A model generated the notes under the pieces. It was not told where the DNA came from and searched no databases. It saw only the letters and a list, made by a program, of their open reading frames with translations. Made by a program: the position numbers and the translations under genes. A DNA stretch of 64,000 nucleotides from Sphingopyxis sp. USTB-05 (GTDB taxonomy: Bacteria > Pseudomonadota > Alphaproteobacteria > Sphingomonadales > Sphingomonadaceae), in assembly GCF_023822045.1 (NCBI RefSeq), contig NZ_CP084712.1, positions 3,348,001-3,412,000 on the forward strand, written 5' to 3'. Shown here one piece after another: positions 27,174-38,243 of this stretch. Position 1 is the first letter of the stretch. The number at the start of each line of letters is the position of its first letter.

Positions 27174-28049
27174 TTAAGCGGTCTGCTTACTGAGCGCATA
27201 CTCCTGTGTGCCGCGCGTAATCACCTCATCATCCGGTAAGATATCGGCGATGGGGATCGGCGGCAGCGCGGCGTTTCTCGTATAGAGCGGCGCGAAGTCG
27301 GTGTTCACCGTCGTGCCCAGAAGCTGCTCCAGACTGTCGATGACGAAATAATTCTGCTGGAAATCGTCGATCCGATAGTCGGTGCGCATCACGCGCGCGA
27401 GGTCGAAACCGATGCGGTTCGGGCTGTCCGAATCGAGCGCGAAGACGCTTTCGGCAAAGGAGGAGACGATGCCCGCGCCATAGATGCGCAGGCCGCCCGC
27501 CTCACGGATCAGGCCGAATTCGACGGTATACCAGTAAAGCCGCGCGAGCTGTTTGAGCGCGTCGAATTTCAGGCTGCGCAACCCGCCTTCGCCATAGGCA
27601 ACCATATAGTCGGCGAACACCGGGTCGGCGAGCATCGGAACATGGCCGAAGACGTCATGGAAAACGTCAGGTTCCTGCAGATAGTCGAGCTGTTCGGGCG
27701 TACGAATGAAATTGCCCGCGGGGAAACGCCGGTTCGCGAGATGATCGAAAAACACATCGTCTGGAACGAGACCCGGCACCGCGATCACTTGCCATCCCGT
27801 CGCCGCCATCAGCCGCGCGTTGAGTTCGCGATAGTCAGGAATACCCGGCTTTTCGAGGCGCAGAACGTCAATGCCACGCAGAAAGGCGTCAGCGGCGCGG
27901 CCGGGCAGCATGTCCGACTGACGCGCGAAGAGGCGGTCCCACATCGCATGTTCGTCGGCGGTAAAGGCATCCCAATTTTGCGAAATCGTCCAGTCGGCCG
28001 CAGCACCGGGCGGCGGCGTGTCATGGACATGGGTAAACTGTCTTTCCAT
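27174..28049 (-). CDS. phhA: phenylalanine 4-monooxygenase
   Basis: A 291-residue aromatic amino acid hydroxylase that converts phenylalanine to tyrosine using tetrahydrobiopterin and non-haem iron. The two iron His are in HDVFGH (residues 131 and 136) and the Glu in YWYTVEFGL (residue 177). The bacterial length lacks a regulatory ACT domain. ATG at 28049 is used; a GTG two codons earlier is possible. It is the last gene of the minus-strand run, 39 bp after modC. Confidence 0.93.
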   Translation of the reverse strand: MERQFTHVHDTPPPGAAADWTISQNWDAFTADEHAMWDRLFARQSDMLPGRAADAFLRGIDVLRLEKPGIPDYRELNARLMAATGWQVIAVPGLVPDDVFFDHLANRRFPAGNFIRTPEQLDYLQEPDVFHDVFGHVPMLADPVFADYMVAYGEGGLRSLKFDALKQLARLYWYTVEFGLIREAGGLRIYGAGIVSSFAESVFALDSDSPNRIGFDLARVMRTDYRIDDFQQNYFVIDSLEQLLGTTVNTDFAPLYTRNAALPPIPIADILPDDEVITRGTQEYALSKQTA

Positions 28050-28088
28050 CGGCACGCTTCTATCATCAAAATGGTTTCAAGTGAAACT

Positions 28089-28709
28089 TTATTCGCCAAT
28101 CGCCACGACCGAAGTTGCAAGCCGGTCGACTTCGGCGCGATCATGGCTGACATAGAGGATCGGCAGTTTGAGTTCGTCGCGAATCCGTTCGATCACCGTC
28201 ATGATCTCGCTGCGCCGCGCCGCGTCGAGCGACGACAAAGGTTCGTCCATCAGCAAGATTTCGGGCGCCGCGAGCAACGCCCGCCCGATCGCCACGCGCT
28301 GCATCTCGCCCCCCGACAGCGTGTGCGGCCAGCGGTCGAGCAGGTCGGCAATACCAAGAAAGCGAACGGCTTCGCCGAGGCTCATCCAGCGGTCGGTGGG
28401 ATCGACAAGATCATGGCCATAGAGCAGATTGGCGCGGACGCGGCGATGCGGGAACAGACGGCCATCCTGAAACACATAGCCGATGCGCCGCGCCTCGGGC
28501 GGCAGATCGACGCCGTCGCCGAACAGCGTGCGGTCGCCGATCCGTATATGACCGCGGTCGGGCTTCAGCAGCCCGGCGACCATGTTGAGAATGCTCGTCT
28601 TGCCCGCGCCCGACGGCCCAAACAGCGCGGTCAGCCCCGCCCCTGCGTTGAAGCGCGCGGCGATGATCCGATCGCCGCGCCGCTTTTCGACGTCGATATC
28701 AATCGCCAT
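28089..28709 (-). CDS. modC: molybdate ABC transporter ATPase, short form
   Basis: A 206-residue ABC ATPase. Walker A GPSGAGKT is at residues 31-38, signature LSGGEMQ at 131-137 and Walker B ILLMDEP at 151-157. QDGRLFPHRRV and the neighbouring modA and modB support a molybdate or tungstate system. Typical ModC is about 350 residues with a C-terminal MOP/TOBE domain; here the protein stops right after the ATPase core (YVSHDRAEVDRLATSVVAIGE), so the molybdate-sensing domain is absent. It overlaps the modB end by 11 nt. Confidence 0.88.
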   Translation of the reverse strand: MAIDIDVEKRRGDRIIAARFNAGAGLTALFGPSGAGKTSILNMVAGLLKPDRGHIRIGDRTLFGDGVDLPPEARRIGYVFQDGRLFPHRRVRANLLYGHDLVDPTDRWMSLGEAVRFLGIADLLDRWPHTLSGGEMQRVAIGRALLAAPEILLMDEPLSSLDAARRSEIMTVIERIRDELKLPILYVSHDRAEVDRLATSVVAIGE

Positions 28710-29394
28710 GGTCGCGCTTTCCCGCGTGCGTACGCCGCACCAGCCATTCGGACAGGACCAGCGCGCCGAGCGACAGCGCAACCGAAAGCAGCGCGAGGCG
28801 CGTCACCATCGCCTCTCCATCAGGCACCTGCAGCGCTGAATAGATGGCGAGCGGCAAGGTGCGCGTTTCGCCGGGGATGTTCGACACGAAGGTGATCGTC
28901 GCGCCGAATTCGCCGATCGAGCGCGCGAAGCCGAGGACGAGCGCGGCGAGGACGCCGGGGAGCGCGAGCGGCAGGCTGATCGTCCAGAAGCTGTGCCAGC
29001 GTCCGGCGCCGAGCGTCCGCGCCGCGCCCTCGAGCCGCCGGTCGATGCCCTCGATCGACAGCCGCATCGCACGCACCATCAGCGGCAGCGCCATGATCGC
29101 GGCGGCGAGCGCGGCGCCGGTCCAGCGGAACATCAGGCTGACCCCGAACCAGCTTTCGAGCCAGCGCCCGACGGGACCGAACGGACCGAAGGCGATCAGC
29201 AGCAGCCAGCCGGTGACGACGGGCGGCAGGACGAGCGGCAGATGCACCAGCGCATCGAGAACGACGCGCCCGGGAAAGCGATAGCGCGCGAGAAGCCAGG
29301 CGAGCGCGAAGGCGATCGGCAGCGTGACGAGCACCGCGACGCCGCCGACCTTGAGCGATAGCGCGACGATCCCCCACTCTTCGGGTGAAAGCAT
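28699..29394 (-). CDS. modB: molybdate ABC transporter permease
   Basis: A 231-residue inner-membrane permease with about five or six helices. FALAWLLARYRFPGRVVLDALVHLPLVLPP is at the expected place, and the EAA-loop-like GAARTLGAGRWHSFWTISLPLALPGV (about residues 130-155) contacts ModC. FARSIGEFGATITF is a typical ModB segment. It moves oxyanion from ModA to the cytoplasm. It is separated from modA by 107 bp that include palindrome B at 29411-29487. Confidence 0.92.
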   Translation of the reverse strand: MLSPEEWGIVALSLKVGGVAVLVTLPIAFALAWLLARYRFPGRVVLDALVHLPLVLPPVVTGWLLLIAFGPFGPVGRWLESWFGVSLMFRWTGAALAAAIMALPLMVRAMRLSIEGIDRRLEGAARTLGAGRWHSFWTISLPLALPGVLAALVLGFARSIGEFGATITFVSNIPGETRTLPLAIYSALQVPDGEAMVTRLALLSVALSLGALVLSEWLVRRTHAGKRDHGD

Positions 29395-29410
29395 CAAACG
29401 TGAGCCCTCC

Positions 29411-29487
29411 CGTCATTGCGAGCGAAGCGAAGCAATCCAGCGCGCGCGTAGACCGCTCTGGATTGCTTCGCTTCGCTCGCAATGACG
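29411..29487. repeat. palindrome type B inside the mod gene run
   Basis: A near copy of the element at 13384-13458: outer arms CGTCATTGCGAGCGAAGC and GCTTCGCTCGCAATGACG, inner arms GAAGCAATCCAG / CTGGATTGCTTC. It occupies most of the modA-modB gap and would form a long hairpin in the message. Confidence 0.85.
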
Positions 29488-29501
29488 AGGTTTTTCATTC
29501 G

Positions 29502-30266
29502 TTATGGCGCCGAGAAGCCGTGGCGCGCGAAAATCGCGCGGCCCTGTTTCGAGAGGAGGAATGCCCGGAAGGCGGCGGCGTCCTTGCTCCGCGACGCCTT
29601 GAGCAGCGCGACGGGGTAGCGGATCGGCGGATGGCTCGCCGCCGGGAAGGTCCCGACGATCCGCACCGCTTTCGATGCGCGCGCGTCGGTGGCGTAGACG
29701 ATACCGAGCGGCGCCGCGCCGCGTTCGACGAGCGCCATTGCAGCGCGGACATTTTCGGCGGGAGCGGTTTTGGCCGCGACACTGGGCCAGACGCCGAGCG
29801 CGGTGAGCGCGGCTTTCGCATATTTGCCCGCGGGCACCGCGTCGGGATCGGCGATCGCGAGGCGGCCGGTGCCGAGCGCCTTGGCGATCGGGAAGCCGCG
29901 CGCGGGGTTCAGCCGCACCTTGCTCGACGCCGGGGCGATCAGCACGAGGCGGTTGCCGAGCAAGGTCGTGCGCGTGCCGACGCGAAGCAGTCCCGCCCGT
30001 GCCACGGCGTCCATCCATTCCTCGTCGGCCGACAGGAACAGGTCGGCGGGCGCGCCCGCGATCACCTGCCGCGCCAGCGCCGACGAGGCGGCGAAGGAGA
30101 GGATCGGCTTGGCGTGGCCCTTTGCCGCCCAGACATTCGCCGCCTCGGTCAGCGATTCCTGCAGACTCGCCGCCGCGAGCACCACCGGGCCGCGCCCCTG
30201 TGCCATCGCTGCTGGAGCGAGCAGCAGAGCAACAAGCGCGACGAGCAGGTGGAGGATGCGGGTCAT
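29502..30266 (-). CDS. modA: molybdate-binding periplasmic protein
   Basis: A 254-residue substrate-binding protein with a signal peptide ending AMA-QG. VLAAASLQESLTEAANVW contains the Ser that binds the oxyanion, FAASSALARQVIAGAPADLFLSAD the second Ser and conserved Asp, and GNRLVLIAP and GIVYATDA follow in the usual order. It captures molybdate or tungstate in the periplasm and delivers it to ModBC. The gene starts 7 bp after the PepSY stop, so it is probably cotranscribed with the upstream TonB/PepSY genes. Confidence 0.93.
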   Translation of the reverse strand: MTRILHLLVALVALLLAPAAMAQGRGPVVLAAASLQESLTEAANVWAAKGHAKPILSFAASSALARQVIAGAPADLFLSADEEWMDAVARAGLLRVGTRTTLLGNRLVLIAPASSKVRLNPARGFPIAKALGTGRLAIADPDAVPAGKYAKAALTALGVWPSVAAKTAPAENVRAAMALVERGAAPLGIVYATDARASKAVRIVGTFPAASHPPIRYPVALLKASRSKDAAAFRAFLLSKQGRAIFARHGFSAP

Positions 30267-30273
30267 GCCGCTA

Positions 30274-31626
30274 CTATAGGCGCGGCTGTGCCCTTGCCGC
30301 AACGCCAAGCCAGCGCGCGGCGCGCGGAAGACGCGGCAGCACCAGCCGCTCGGCGATCCATAGCAGGATCAGCGAGGCGGCGAGCAAGGGAAGCAGCGCC
30401 GCGAGGATGGGGATCAGCGCGGCAACGCCCTTCAGCTTTCCGGGATCGCGCGGCCCCGGCGGCGCGCCGAGCGCATCATCGGGCTTGCGGCGACGCCACA
30501 TCAGAAAGCCCGAGATCGCGAGCGTGAACAGCGCGAGCGCGGTCGCGACGCCGATGAGCTGGTTGGCAAGGCCGAACAATTGCCCCTCGTGCCAGGCGAT
30601 GCCGAAACCGACGGCGCGGTCGATCGCATGTTTTTCGGCAAAGCCGCTACGCCCGACTTCGATGCTTGTTTCGGGATCATAGCTGACCTTGCGCACCTGC
30701 GGGCGGTTCTGCGTCAGCGTGGTGAGCGTCCAGACATTGCCGTTCGGCGGCCCGAAATCATTGGGCGCGCCGGGCGGCTGGACGATCGCCGGTGCAGGCA
30801 TCCCCTCACCTCGCGCGCGCAGCACGATATATTGCAGCGACGCCGATGGCGCGGGGCCCGTCGGTGCCGTAGCCGCCATCGCGCTATGGTCGTGCGCCGC
30901 GTGCGGATCGGAGCCGCCCTTCCAGTCCTGAACCCCCGACACCCAGCCCATTTCGGAGCGGACAATGCGAAAGCCGCTCGCCCACACGTCGGTCCATGGC
31001 AGCGCGGTAAAAAGCAGCACGAGCGCGAGCCCCGAGACCCAGAAGCCCGTGACCGCATGAAGATCGCGCAGCGCCGCGCGGCCGCCGAGCGACAGCCGCG
31101 GCCAGACAATCCCCGCCGCACCGCGCCCGCGCGGCCACCAGAGATAGAGGCCGGTGAGGATCATCACGATCGCCCAGCTTGCCGCGAGCTCGACGAGCAG
31201 GCGACCGGCACGGCCGATCAGTAACGTGCCATGGATACGCGACAGCCACGCCGAGATGCGCTGATCGGGATCGGCGGCGCCGATCACCCGGCCCTGCGGC
31301 GAAATAGCCACGTCGCGCATTGTGCCGCCGGGCAGCGCAACATGGACGACAGCGGCGTCGCCGGGCGCCTCGGGAATCCGGTAGTAATGAAAAGCCGCGC
31401 CCGGAAAGGCTGCGAGCGCGGCGGCAACCTGCGCATCGGCATCGACCGCGCCCTGCACCGAAAGCCCGCGCCACTCGCGCTCCTCCCAGCGGTCCACCTG
31501 CGGCTTGAACAGATAGGCCGCGCCGGTCAGCGACAGGATGAGGATGAAGGGGATGACGAACAGCCCGGCATAGAAATGCCAGCGCCAGATCGTGCGATAA
31601 AGCGGAATCCGGTTGATGTCGGTCAT
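30274..31626 (-). CDS. PepSY-associated membrane protein (PiuB/FoxB-like)
   Basis: A 450-residue inner-membrane protein with about four to five helices and a periplasmic PepSY segment. TIWRWHFYAGLFVIPFILIL, RIHGTLLIGRAGRLLVELAA, LHAVTGFWVSGLALVLLF and AWHEGQLFGLANQLIGVATA carry the conserved His residues of the iron-regulated PepSY_TM family (PiuB, FoxB), which are thought to reduce iron from siderophores. It lies between a TonB receptor (15 bp upstream) and modA (7 bp downstream). A hydrophobic C-terminal tail ends the protein. Confidence 0.85.
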   Translation of the reverse strand: MTDINRIPLYRTIWRWHFYAGLFVIPFILILSLTGAAYLFKPQVDRWEEREWRGLSVQGAVDADAQVAAALAAFPGAAFHYYRIPEAPGDAAVVHVALPGGTMRDVAISPQGRVIGAADPDQRISAWLSRIHGTLLIGRAGRLLVELAASWAIVMILTGLYLWWPRGRGAAGIVWPRLSLGGRAALRDLHAVTGFWVSGLALVLLFTALPWTDVWASGFRIVRSEMGWVSGVQDWKGGSDPHAAHDHSAMAATAPTGPAPSASLQYIVLRARGEGMPAPAIVQPPGAPNDFGPPNGNVWTLTTLTQNRPQVRKVSYDPETSIEVGRSGFAEKHAIDRAVGFGIAWHEGQLFGLANQLIGVATALALFTLAISGFLMWRRRKPDDALGAPPGPRDPGKLKGVAALIPILAALLPLLAASLILLWIAERLVLPRLPRAARWLGVAARAQPRL

Positions 31627-31641
31627 CCCCTGCCTTCCCCT

Positions 31642-33651
31642 TTAGAACCGCGCCCGGACGCCCGCGGACACCGCGCGGCGCTCGACCGGATAATAGATCG
31701 CCGACGCAGGCGTAACGTTGATCGCCGCGCTGATGTCGCCGATCGCTTTCTTGCCGGTGATATTGCGGACGTCGACGAAGGCGTCGATGCCCTGCGCGAT
31801 CGTTGCGCCGCCGGTGACGCCGATCAGCGCATAGCCGGGGGTTCGAACCTGATTGCGATAATCGGCAAATGGACCATCGGGCACCCATTCGAGGTTCGGC
31901 GCGATATGCAGCGCATCGCTGCCGAGCCGCAGCTCGGCGCGATACGCGTGTTTCGGGACGACCGGCAGGCGGTTGTCGCCGAACTGCGCGTCATCGCGGA
32001 AGCGGAAGTCGCTGTAGGTATAGACTTGCCGCAAGCGCAGCCAGTTGGTCGGCGCGAGGTCGAGCCCGGCCTCGACACCCTGATGCAGCGTGCGGTCGGC
32101 GTTGAAGGTCGCAGCGGGAATATTCGGATTGACCGTGAACTGGAGTAGTTCGCCCTTGAGCGTCGAGCGGTAGAGCGCGAGGTCCCAGCTGGCGAAGCCG
32201 AGCTTGCCGCGCGTGCCGATTTCCGCAGTCCACGCGCGCTGCGGACGGATATCCGACACGACGCTGCTGGTCGGCGGGGTTCCGATCGTCTGGAACACTT
32301 CGCCAAAGCCCGGGAATTCGGCCGAGCGGCTGTAATTGGCGAATATCTGAATGTCCGCCGACGGTTCGAACAACAGCCCGAATTTGGGCGAGAAGGCATC
32401 GAAGTCGATGCGGCCGTCGGTCGCGGGGGTAGTAGAGAAATTCACCTGCCGCTTGCGCCAGCCATCGGCGTAGACGCCTCCGGCAATCAACGACAGCGCG
32501 GCGACGGGCCGCACGCGCACTTCGCCATAGAGCGTCGCGGTCTGCGCCTTCTGGTCGGCGTCGAAGGTGAGCGCGCCGCGCCGGCCGCCCGAGTTGACGA
32601 ACTGGCGCGCATCGGTGCTGCCACGGCGAATCTCACCGCCGAATGTCAGTTCGACCGGGCCGCTGGCGTAATCGGCACGGAAGAAGCTGCCGATATCTAC
32701 CGATTTCTGGTCGATAAGCTGGAAGATCGGGTGGTGCAGCGACTTGGCGTTGACGAAGCCGCCAACGTCGAGCGTGAGCACGCCCCAGTCGAAGGTCGTG
32801 CGGTTCTGGAGGCGCAGCGAATCGATATCGCGCCCCTGGTCGCCGGCAACGGCGCCCGCATTGGCCTTGCGCGGCGTCGTGAGCGCCTCGCCCATCGTCA
32901 GTGCGCCGGGGAGTTGCTGCTTGATGTGGTTGATGCTGGCATAAAAGCGCGTGCTGACGACATCGCTCAGCTTCATCCCGACATTGCCCTGAAAGCGCAG
33001 GCTGCGCCGCTGGGCATGATCGCGATCGCCGTCCGACCTATCGGCGCTGATCGCACCCCATGCGTCGACGCGGTCGGTTGCGACGCCCGCCGAGACAAGA
33101 CCGCGCACGCTGTCGAAGCTGCCCACATCGCCGCGCAGATAGACGCCCCCCGCCGTACGCCCCGTCGGCGTCACGCCGTTGATCGCGCCGCCGAGCGTCC
33201 CCGATCCGAAGCGCAGCGCATTTGCGCCGCGATAGACCTGAAGATGATCGAAGAAGATCGGTTCGAGTTCCTGGAAATCGCCATTGTCGTCGGCGAGATT
33301 GATCGGCACGCCGTCCTGCAGCAACGTCAGCCCGCGCATATGAAAGCCGCGCGACAGCCCCGAGCCGCGGATCGAAATGCGGACTTCCTGACCATAGCGC
33401 GGCTGAAGATAGATGCCCGGCGAGAAAGCGAGCGTGTCGCGGAGCGAGACGACCGATTTGTCGGCATAATCCTTGTAGGAGACGACATCGGTGCCGCCGG
33501 GAGTTGCGGCCGCGCGTACTTCAGCTGCGTCGGTGGCGGTCGGCGCGGTGACGATGATGGTGGCGTCGGTCTCTTCGGCGTGGGCCGGAGCGGCGACAAG
33601 ACAGGTTGCAAGCGCCAGCAACGGCGCCGCCCCATGGATACGGGTTTTCAT
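31642..33651 (-). CDS. TonB-dependent outer-membrane receptor
   Basis: A 669-residue receptor. The signal peptide is MKTRIHGAAPLLALATCLVAAPAHA, the TonB box ATIIVTAP follows, and the plug domain contains LRDTLAFSPGIYLQP, VRISIRGSGLSRGFHMRGLTLLQDG-type elements and NGVTP. The remainder forms a 22-strand barrel, ending in an aromatic-Phe tail (AGVRARF). The substrate is not given by sequence; siderophore or metal chelate import is typical. A longer frame starting at 33678 would add 9 residues before the signal. Confidence 0.9.
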   Translation of the reverse strand: MKTRIHGAAPLLALATCLVAAPAHAEETDATIIVTAPTATDAAEVRAAATPGGTDVVSYKDYADKSVVSLRDTLAFSPGIYLQPRYGQEVRISIRGSGLSRGFHMRGLTLLQDGVPINLADDNGDFQELEPIFFDHLQVYRGANALRFGSGTLGGAINGVTPTGRTAGGVYLRGDVGSFDSVRGLVSAGVATDRVDAWGAISADRSDGDRDHAQRRSLRFQGNVGMKLSDVVSTRFYASINHIKQQLPGALTMGEALTTPRKANAGAVAGDQGRDIDSLRLQNRTTFDWGVLTLDVGGFVNAKSLHHPIFQLIDQKSVDIGSFFRADYASGPVELTFGGEIRRGSTDARQFVNSGGRRGALTFDADQKAQTATLYGEVRVRPVAALSLIAGGVYADGWRKRQVNFSTTPATDGRIDFDAFSPKFGLLFEPSADIQIFANYSRSAEFPGFGEVFQTIGTPPTSSVVSDIRPQRAWTAEIGTRGKLGFASWDLALYRSTLKGELLQFTVNPNIPAATFNADRTLHQGVEAGLDLAPTNWLRLRQVYTYSDFRFRDDAQFGDNRLPVVPKHAYRAELRLGSDALHIAPNLEWVPDGPFADYRNQVRTPGYALIGVTGGATIAQGIDAFVDVRNITGKKAIGDISAAINVTPASAIYYPVERRAVSAGVRARF

Positions 33652-33720
33652 GTATATTCCTTCGCTGAATGCAGTCACGGGCCGCGCCGCGCGAAAGCGC
33701 GGGCAGCCGATCGGTCTGGA

Positions 33721-34113
33721 TCAGGCGAAGGCGGGCGGTCCGGTACTCGGCGGCAGCGGCGAGGCGATGCCCGGCGCAAAGCCGAGCGAGCGCACCGCGA
33801 CCGGCACAGGTTCGGGGGCGATCGGCGCGGCGGCGAGCACCGGCGTGTCGGGCACGATCGGCGCATTGGCGAGCGCGCCCCATGGGCAATGCTGCTGCGG
33901 CTCGCCCGCATCGTGGCTGCCAGCCTTTTCGAGCGGAATCGTCATCGTGCCGCCGGGGTTGGCGGGGTCCGAACAGATACGCACGGTGATCGAGCCACCC
34001 GCATCGCTTTCGATCATCCAGCCCGGCGCGACAATCACCCGCGCGGCGAGCGCGAGCAGCAGCGGCAGAAGCAGCAGGATGCCGGGACGGCGAAAGGCGG
34101 CGAGCAGGCTCAC
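33721..34113 (-). CDS. DUF2946-like small membrane/periplasmic protein
   Basis: A 130-residue protein starting at GTG 34113, which has AAGG 6 nt upstream. After one N-terminal helix (ILLLLPLLLALAARVIV) come APGWMIESDAGG, VRICSDP and HCPWGALA, the Cys/His pattern of the DUF2946 family, often found next to TonB-dependent copper or iron receptors. The function is unknown, possibly metal binding. A longer frame starts at TTG 34170. It is 69 bp upstream of the receptor gene in the same direction. Confidence 0.75.
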   Translation of the reverse strand: MSLLAAFRRPGILLLLPLLLALAARVIVAPGWMIESDAGGSITVRICSDPANPGGTMTIPLEKAGSHDAGEPQQHCPWGALANAPIVPDTPVLAAAPIAPEPVPVAVRSLGFAPGIASPLPPSTGPPAFA

Positions 34114-34174
34114 GCTGCGCGCCTTATGGCGCGGCCGTGCGAGTGGCAAGCGGACAAAGCGTCCCACCAATCAT

Positions 34175-34250
34175 CGTCACCCCGGGCTCGACCCGGGGTC
34201 CCGCTTCTTTCCGTCGCAGAGCGGGACCCCGGATCAAGTCCGGGGTGACG
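34175..34250. repeat. intergenic palindrome, type A
   Basis: Arms 34175-34205 and 34220-34250 are almost perfect 31-nt inverted repeats and match the element at 6522-6613. It lies between the sterol desaturase and DUF2946 genes. Confidence 0.85.
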
Positions 34251-34277
34251 AAAAGAGTTTGGGGCCATGACTGGCCA

Positions 34278-35447
34278 TCACTCCGCAGGCGTCTCGTCGG
34301 TTTTCTTCCCGGTACGCGTCCAGGGATAGAGAAACTGGCCCCAGTAACTGCGCGGAACATCCTCGGGGATGCCGTAATTTTCGGGCCAGCGGTCCTTGGG
34401 CAGGTGGAAAGTGCCGAACATCTTGTCGATCCAGGGGAAGTGGATCGCGAAGTTGACGTCGAACGCCTCGCGCTCCAGCCCATGGTGCCAATGGTGGAAC
34501 CGCGGCGTTGCGATCCAGTGACCGAGGCGGTTGAAATTGCCGCCGACATTGGCGTGGAGCAGCGACGACCAGACATAGACGAAACCGATATAGGCCTGCA
34601 TCACCGACGGCGCGAAGCCGAGCGTGAACAGCGGCAGCGAGGTAATCGAGCGGAGCAGGATGATCTCGACGAAATGCATCCGCGATCCCGCAAGCCAGTC
34701 CATCGATTTCGCGCTGTGGTGGACCGCATGGAAGCCCCAGAGGAAGGGGTAGCGGTGGAAGGTGCGGTGGAACCAATATTGCGCCATGTCTGACGCGACG
34801 AGCACGATGAGGAACTGCACAATCCACGGCAGCGAAGCGACCCCGGCGCGGAACGCCTCCCAATTCGACGTATTCTCGTTGATGATCGTCGACGGCGCGA
34901 GCGCGAGGAAGCCAAGCACCTGCACGAACATCGTGCTCACGAGATAATAGAAGAGATCCTCGCGCCATTCGGTGCGGAACAGCCGCTGCGTCCGGCGATG
35001 CGGGAACGCGCGTTCCAGCGGCGCGAACATGAAGCCGGTGACGAGCAGGTTCACGACGAAGAAGTCGAGTCCGAAGAAAATCCCCCAGTCGCGCGTTTCC
35101 TGCGGCTGGACGTTCGCGCCGCCGACGAGAATCGCGGCGAGCCCGATCATGAGCGCAGTTAGGCCGAGCACCTTTCGGGGCCGCAGCAACAGGCTAAGCA
35201 AAGACAGGCCATAGCTGATCAGGAGCGTTGCGTGGACCACACCGCGAAAGCCGCCCCAGTGTTTGATGATTTCAAGCTCGGGCGTCGCGAACCAGTCGGG
35301 GAACCGCAATGCGATCACCATGCCGAAGCCCGCGATTGCAAACAGCAGCCCGAAAAATCCCGACAGCCAACCGCTGCCGAAACGTCTTACCTCGGTGTGC
35401 GATTCGAGATCGCGCATCAGGCTGTTCAGATAATCACGCTTTGCCAT
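34278..35447 (-). CDS. sterol desaturase family protein
   Basis: A 389-residue membrane protein of the fatty-acid hydroxylase/sterol desaturase superfamily. The di-iron histidine boxes HRTFH, HAVHHS, HANVGG and HHWHHG occur in order in the C-terminal half, after several transmembrane helices. It may hydroxylate or desaturate a lipid or hopanoid-type substrate in the inner membrane. Substrate unknown. It is alone on its strand between two palindromes. Confidence 0.87.
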   Translation of the reverse strand: MAKRDYLNSLMRDLESHTEVRRFGSGWLSGFFGLLFAIAGFGMVIALRFPDWFATPELEIIKHWGGFRGVVHATLLISYGLSLLSLLLRPRKVLGLTALMIGLAAILVGGANVQPQETRDWGIFFGLDFFVVNLLVTGFMFAPLERAFPHRRTQRLFRTEWREDLFYYLVSTMFVQVLGFLALAPSTIINENTSNWEAFRAGVASLPWIVQFLIVLVASDMAQYWFHRTFHRYPFLWGFHAVHHSAKSMDWLAGSRMHFVEIILLRSITSLPLFTLGFAPSVMQAYIGFVYVWSSLLHANVGGNFNRLGHWIATPRFHHWHHGLEREAFDVNFAIHFPWIDKMFGTFHLPKDRWPENYGIPEDVPRSYWGQFLYPWTRTGKKTDETPAE

Positions 35448-35546
35448 GTGGCCCCCTCACAGCATTTTCGCCGCCCCGTCTGTGATGGCGCGCACCGCTT
35501 ACTATCACGCTAAGCCAAAGTTCGTCATGCCGGTCGAGCGAATATG

Positions 35547-35619
35547 TGTTCCCCGGCGAAAGCCGGGGCCCAGAGGGCACAGGCCACGCCGCATGGGCCC
35601 CGGCTTTCGCCGGGGAACA
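35547..35619. repeat. intergenic palindrome, type C
   Basis: Perfect 26-nt arms at 35547-35572 and 35594-35619 (core CCCCGGCGAAAGCCGGGG). A half copy of a type A arm (GATCAAGTCCGGGATGACG) follows at about 35640. Between ligA and the sterol desaturase gene. Confidence 0.85.
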
Positions 35620-35673
35620 GGATGAGGATCGTGTCACCGATCAAGTCCGGGATGACGAGGGTCGTCGGATAGA

Positions 35674-38239
<2,566 letters not shown>

Positions 38240-38243
<4 letters not shown>

